Assembly (NCBI GenBank): GCA_016649455.1
Contig: JAENXO010000102.1
Location: 1 to 8,092 of the forward strand
Direction of reading: 5' to 3'
DNA: 8,092 nucleotides
Source: Gemmatimonadota bacterium
Lineage (GTDB): Bacteria; Gemmatimonadota; Gemmatimonadetes; Palauibacterales; Palauibacteraceae
A program made the translations under genes and the position numbers. Below are positions 4,613-8,092 of this stretch, piece after piece; within the stretch, counting starts at the first letter, position 1, and the number at the start of each line of letters is the position of its first letter. The notes under the pieces were generated by a model that was not told the DNA's origin, made no database searches, and saw nothing but the letters and a program-made list of their open reading frames with translations.

Positions 4613-5947
4613 ATGTCATTCGTTCCGCATAGTGACGCCGATCGGCGCGAGATGTTCGCGAAGGTCGGCGTTTCGGACATCAGTGAGTTGTACTCGGACG
4701 TCCCGGACTCTCTCATTCGCGATGGGCTTCCGGAGATGCCGGACGCGCTGTCGGAGTGGGAGGCCGTGCGGGCGATCCAGGAGATGGCCGGCCAGAATCA
4801 CTCGCTCGTGTGTTTTGCCGGCGCGGGGCAGTACGACCACTTCGTGCCCGCGGCCGTGGATCACCTGATCCGACGCAGCGAATTCTACACGGCCTACACG
4901 CCCTACCAGCCGGAAGTCTCCCAGGGGACGCTCCAGGTGATTTACGAGTTCCAGACCATGGTCTGCGAGCTCACCGGGATGGACGTGGCCAACGCATCGA
5001 TGTACGACGGGCCCTCCGCCGCTGCCGAAGCGGGGGTCATGGCGCGGGCGGTAACCCGGCGGGACAGGGTGCTGGCGGCGGGGTCCCTGAATCCCCACTA
5101 CAGGAAGGTGACGGACACCTACCTGCGCGGTCAGGGCTCCGCGTTGCAGAGCATCCCCACGGGCCCGGACGGCCTGGTGGACCGGGACGCGCTGGCGGGA
5201 ACGCTGGGTGACGACGTCGCCTGCCTGATCGTCCAGTATCCGAACTTCTTCGGCGTGATCGAGGAGATCGAGCCGCTTGCCGAGCTGGTTCAGCAGGCCG
5301 GCGCGCTGCTTGTCGTCGTGGCCGATCCGGTGACCCTGGCGCTGCTGAGGTCGCCGGGCGAGCTCGGGGCGGACATCGTGGTCGCCGAGGGACAGCCGTT
5401 CGGCAATCCGCTCAGTTTCGGGGGGCCGGTGGTCGGCCTGTTCGCCGCCAAGCAGAAGTACGTCCGCAAGATGCCCGGGCGGATCGTCGGCGCGACGGTG
5501 GATGTGGAAGACCGGCGCGGCTACGTCCTCACCCTGCAGACGCGCGAGCAGCAGATCCGGCGCGATAAGGCGACGAGCAACATCTGCACGAACCAGGGGC
5601 TGAACGCTCTGGCGGCAACGATTCACCTGGCACTTCTGGGGCGGGTCGGGCTGCGCGAGGTGGCCGAGGTGTCTGCCCGGAACGCGCACTATGCACGCGG
5701 GAAGCTCGAAGCGCTGGACGGCGTGGAGCTGTTGTATCCCGACGCGCCGTTCGTGCGGGAATTCGCCGTGAAGACGAAAGAGAACTCGCGGGCGATCCTG
5801 GAGCGTGGCTTTTCTGCCGGGATCCTGGCGGGTGTGAGCCTGTCGCGCTTTCCGATTCTCGGAGCGCCGGACGGGCTGCTCCTGGCGTTCACCGAGAAGC
5901 GCAATCTGGCGGAGATCGACCGTCTCGTGGACGTGATCGCCGGCTGA
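4613..5947 (+). CDS. gcvPA: Glycine dehydrogenase (decarboxylating) subunit 1
   Basis: GcvPA is the N-terminal-half subunit of the split P-protein. With GcvPB it forms the PLP-dependent glycine decarboxylase that releases CO2 and transfers the aminomethyl group to lipoyl-GcvH. The 444-aa product starts MSFVPHSDADRREMFAKVGV, the usual GcvPA start. It has TAYTPYQPEVSQG (93-105), YDGPSAAAEA (131-140), QYPNFFGVIEE (208-218), EGQPFGNPLSFGGPVVGLF (259-277), RKMPGRIVGATVDVEDRRGY (285-304) and RRDKATSNICTNQGLNAL (316-333). The PLP lysine belongs to the other subunit. I chose ATG 4613, with AGGTGA (4605-4610) just upstream, over GTG 4607, which would add two residues and overlap that ribosome binding site. 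No frameshift is seen. The UPF0173 gene follows after 34 bases. Confidence 0.97.
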   Translation: MSFVPHSDADRREMFAKVGVSDISELYSDVPDSLIRDGLPEMPDALSEWEAVRAIQEMAGQNHSLVCFAGAGQYDHFVPAAVDHLIRRSEFYTAYTPYQPEVSQGTLQVIYEFQTMVCELTGMDVANASMYDGPSAAAEAGVMARAVTRRDRVLAAGSLNPHYRKVTDTYLRGQGSALQSIPTGPDGLVDRDALAGTLGDDVACLIVQYPNFFGVIEEIEPLAELVQQAGALLVVVADPVTLALLRSPGELGADIVVAEGQPFGNPLSFGGPVVGLFAAKQKYVRKMPGRIVGATVDVEDRRGYVLTLQTREQQIRRDKATSNICTNQGLNALAATIHLALLGRVGLREVAEVSARNAHYARGKLEALDGVELLYPDAPFVREFAVKTKENSRAILERGFSAGILAGVSLSRFPILGAPDGLLLAFTEKRNLAEIDRLVDVIAG

Positions 5948-5981
5948 GGTTCGAACGCAGGCGGACGAAGAGGATTCGAAA

Positions 5982-6674
5982 ATGGGCAAGATCGTGTTTC
6001 ACGGACATTCGTGTACGGAGATCGTGGCGGGTGACGGCACCCGGCTGCTGATCGATCCGTTCCTTACCGAAAATCCGGCCGCCGACGTGGGGCCGGAGCA
6101 CTTCCACGATCGACTCGACTACGTGCTGCTGACGCACGGTCACTTCGATCATGTCGCCGACGCGTGGGACCTGCTTCGGGTAACCGGCGCCACTCTCATC
6201 GCGACGTTCGAGCTGGTGAGCTACGCCGCCGCGAAGCAGGGACATGAAGCTGGTCACGGGATGAACGTGGGCGGCGGATTCGATTTTCCGTTCGGCCGGG
6301 TGAAGCTGACGCCGGCGGTTCACACGGCCTCGGTCAACGCCGAGGGAGGCGAGGGCTACACGAGCACGCCGCACGGGTTCTTGATCGAACTCGACGGAAC
6401 CCGGATCTACCATGCCGGTGATACGGCACTGATCAAGGACATGGAGCTGCTGGAGCGGCAGGTCGACGTGGCGCTGCTGCCAATCGGTGACAACTTCACG
6501 ATGGGTCCCGAGGACGCGGTGAGAGCGGTGGATATGATCAAGCCGCGCGTCGTGATCCCGATACACTTCGATACCTGGCCCCTGATAGCCCAGGACACCG
6601 ACAGCTTCCGGACGCTCGTCGAGCCCCGGGCGGAAGTCGTGGTGCTGGCTGCAGGTGAGACCTGGGAATTCTAG
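5982..6674 (+). CDS. UPF0173 family metal-dependent hydrolase (metallo-beta-lactamase fold)
   Basis: This 230-aa protein belongs to the UPF0173/YtkL-like branch of the metallo-beta-lactamase fold superfamily, cytoplasmic hydrolases of largely unknown substrate. It starts GKIVFHGHSCTEI (2-14), followed by the metal motif THGHFDH (51-57: His52, His54, Asp56, His57). Next come GMNVGGGFDF (93-102), His114 in AVHTAS, HAGDTAL (144-150) with Asp147, LLPIGDNFTMGPEDA (165-179) and PIHFDTWP (193-200) with His195. All expected ligands of a binuclear metal site are present and the length is typical. The start is ATG 5982, with AGAGGA at 5969-5974. It sits 34 bases after gcvPA and 22 bases before gcvPB in the same direction, so it is almost certainly co-transcribed with them. 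The location suggests, without proving, a link to glycine or one-carbon metabolism, perhaps clearance of a side product. Confidence 0.93.
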   Translation: MGKIVFHGHSCTEIVAGDGTRLLIDPFLTENPAADVGPEHFHDRLDYVLLTHGHFDHVADAWDLLRVTGATLIATFELVSYAAAKQGHEAGHGMNVGGGFDFPFGRVKLTPAVHTASVNAEGGEGYTSTPHGFLIELDGTRIYHAGDTALIKDMELLERQVDVALLPIGDNFTMGPEDAVRAVDMIKPRVVIPIHFDTWPLIAQDTDSFRTLVEPRAEVVVLAAGETWEF

Positions 6675-6696
6675 ACAGCGCGAGGAGCATAGGGCG

Positions 6697-8092
6697 ATGG
6701 CCCAGTTTCCCTACAAGGCCGACGTAACGCCGACGATTTTCGAGAAGTCCAGTCCCGGAAGACGCGGCACGTCGGTCCCGGCCGCGGAGGTGGAGACACT
6801 TTCGATCGAGCAGTTGATTCCGGCGCAGCACCTTCGAACGGACCCGCCGAGGTTGCCGGAGGTGCCCGAGAACGAAGTCGTCCGGCACTACACCGAGCTG
6901 TCGCTGAAGAATCACCACGTCGACCGCGCACTGTATCCGCTCGGTTCGTGCACCATGAAGTACAATCCGAAGGTGAACGAAGCGACGGCGCGGGCGGAAG
7001 GATTCGTGGGCCTTCACCCGTTCATGCCGCAGGCGGGAGCACAGGGTGCGCTCCGCCTGATGCATGATCTCACGGAGTGGCTGGCGGACATCGCGGGGAT
7101 GGATGCAGTAACTCTGCAGCCGGCCGCTGGCGCCCAGGGTGAAATGACCGGTGTCCTGCTGATGCGGGCGTACCACGAGACGCGGGGTGAGGGCGAGACC
7201 CGGAAGAAGGTGCTGTTTCCGGAATCGGCTCACGGAACGAATCCGGCGACGGCTGCGATGGCCGGATTCGACGCGGTCGAACTTCCCTCCAATGCCGACG
7301 GGAAGGTGGACATCGGTGCGCTGCGGGAGGCACTCGACGACAGCGTCGCTGGAATGATGCTCACAAACCCGAATACGCTCGGGAAGTTCGAGTCTGATAT
7401 CCTCGAGATCTGCGACATGGTGCACGAGGCGGGCGGGCTCATGTACATGGACGGCGCCAACCTGAACGCCCTGATGGGCGTCACGCGTCCGGGTGACATG
7501 GGATACGACATCGTTCACTTCAACCTGCACAAGACGTTCAGCACTCCACACGGTGGCGGCGGGCCGGGCTCGGGTCCGGTAGCCGTCAAGGCGCACCTCG
7601 AGCCGTTCCTACCGGTACCCCGGGTAGTGCGGCGGGACGATGACAGCTACGGCCTGGACTGGGACCGCCCCCAGTCGTTCGGCAAGCTGCACGGCTTCTA
7701 CGGGAACTTCGGAGTGCTGGTCCGCGCCTGGACGTACATGAGCATGCTCGGTCGCCAGGGAATTCGGGACACGGCCGAGGCCGCGGTGCTGAACAACGCG
7801 TATCTCACCGCCCTGCTCGAACCGTACTACGAGCTGCCTTTCGGTCGCGGCATGCACGAGTCCGTGTTCTCGGGCACCGAGATCAAGAAGCGAACGGGCG
7901 TGAAGACGATGGACATAGCGAAGCGGCTGCTCGACTACGGCTTCCATGCGCCGACCGTCTACTTCCCGCTGAACGTGCCCGAAGCGTTGATGACGGAGCC
8001 GACGGAGACCGAGACGAAGGACGAACTCGAGCGCTATGCGGAAGCCTGCATCGCGATCCTGCGAGAGGCGGAGACTGATCCGGAGCTCGTGA
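6697..8092 (+). CDS. gcvPB: Glycine dehydrogenase (decarboxylating) subunit 2 (runs off the right edge)
   Basis: GcvPB is the C-terminal-half, PLP-binding subunit of the split P-protein, partner of GcvPA. The 465 visible codons include the HYTELSLKNHHVDRALYPLG stretch (64-83) continuing into SCTMKYNPKVNE (84-95). They also include LQPAAGAQGEM (140-150), ESAHGTNPATAAMAGF (176-191), LTNPNTLGKFE (222-232), MYMDGANLNALMG (249-261) and the PLP motif HFNLHKTFSTPHGGGGPGSG (274-293) with Schiff-base Lys279 (codon AAG at 7531). Near the right edge is the family-typical PTETETKDELERYAEA stretch. No stop is reached; family members are about 480-520 aa, so perhaps 20-50 residues are missing. The start is ATG 6697, with GAGGAG at 6682-6687 (nine-base spacing) and AGGG closer in. 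It lies 22 bases after the UPF0173 gene. No frameshift is visible. Confidence 0.97.
   Translation, partial: MAQFPYKADVTPTIFEKSSPGRRGTSVPAAEVETLSIEQLIPAQHLRTDPPRLPEVPENEVVRHYTELSLKNHHVDRALYPLGSCTMKYNPKVNEATARAEGFVGLHPFMPQAGAQGALRLMHDLTEWLADIAGMDAVTLQPAAGAQGEMTGVLLMRAYHETRGEGETRKKVLFPESAHGTNPATAAMAGFDAVELPSNADGKVDIGALREALDDSVAGMMLTNPNTLGKFESDILEICDMVHEAGGLMYMDGANLNALMGVTRPGDMGYDIVHFNLHKTFSTPHGGGGPGSGPVAVKAHLEPFLPVPRVVRRDDDSYGLDWDRPQSFGKLHGFYGNFGVLVRAWTYMSMLGRQGIRDTAEAAVLNNAYLTALLEPYYELPFGRGMHESVFSGTEIKKRTGVKTMDIAKRLLDYGFHAPTVYFPLNVPEALMTEPTETETKDELERYAEACIAILREAETDPELV

Noticed and set aside
4616..5989. A 457-codon minus-strand open frame opposite gcvPA.
   Set aside because: gcvPA is certain in the other strand; the antisense translation is R/H/Q-rich with no family motif, a codon-bias shadow.
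6538..7596. A 352-codon minus-strand open frame opposite gcvPB.
   Set aside because: gcvPB motifs and the PLP lysine are clear on the plus strand; the antisense product has low-complexity R/H/V-rich composition.

Overview
This window carries ordinary chromosomal DNA from a high-GC bacterium (roughly two thirds G+C, strong G/C bias at third codon positions, frequent GTG/TTG starts). The glycine decarboxylase is split into two subunits (gcvPA and gcvPB). A soluble DUF1707/LiaF-like protein and a GC-rich ABC-2 exporter are also present. Together these suggest a high-GC, non-proteobacterial lineage, for example Gemmatimonadota or a related candidate phylum. That placement is inference at low confidence. 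No rRNA, tRNA, CRISPR array, transposase, integrase or phage gene is visible.

Layout. (1) Bases 1-1179, minus strand: dapF (diaminopimelate epimerase) followed after 15 bases by mutY (adenine DNA glycosylase), which runs off the left edge. (2) Bases 1251-2797, plus strand: a two-gene ABC-2 transporter operon (ATPase, then a six-helix permease) with an ATGA overlap. (3) Bases 2798-3272: a gap with several hairpins, including a 12-bp perfect terminator-like stem. On the minus strand it also has an unusually long perfect Shine-Dalgarno sequence, correctly spaced before a 21-codon reading frame. (4) Bases 3273-3956: a DUF1707 plus LiaF-C-like protein with four IMGG repeats. (5) Bases 4068-8092, plus strand: a sigma70-like promoter, then gcvH, a hairpin, gcvPA, a UPF0173 metallo-beta-lactamase-fold hydrolase, and gcvPB, which runs off the right edge.

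How the genes work together. GcvPA and GcvPB form the PLP-dependent P-protein that decarboxylates glycine and loads the aminomethyl group onto the lipoyl lysine of GcvH. The T-protein gene (gcvT) and the L-protein gene are not in the window. A UPF0173 hydrolase sits between the two P-protein subunit genes, with short gaps and its own ribosome binding site. It is therefore probably co-transcribed with the glycine cleavage genes, although its substrate is unknown. DapF serves lysine and peptidoglycan synthesis; MutY serves repair of 8-oxoG:A mispairs; the two share only an operon.

The most unusual signals are the short minus-strand unit at about 2811-3023 (extended Shine-Dalgarno, mini-ORF and hairpins) and the placement of the UPF0173 gene inside the glycine cleavage operon. 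Neither is proof of a new system.
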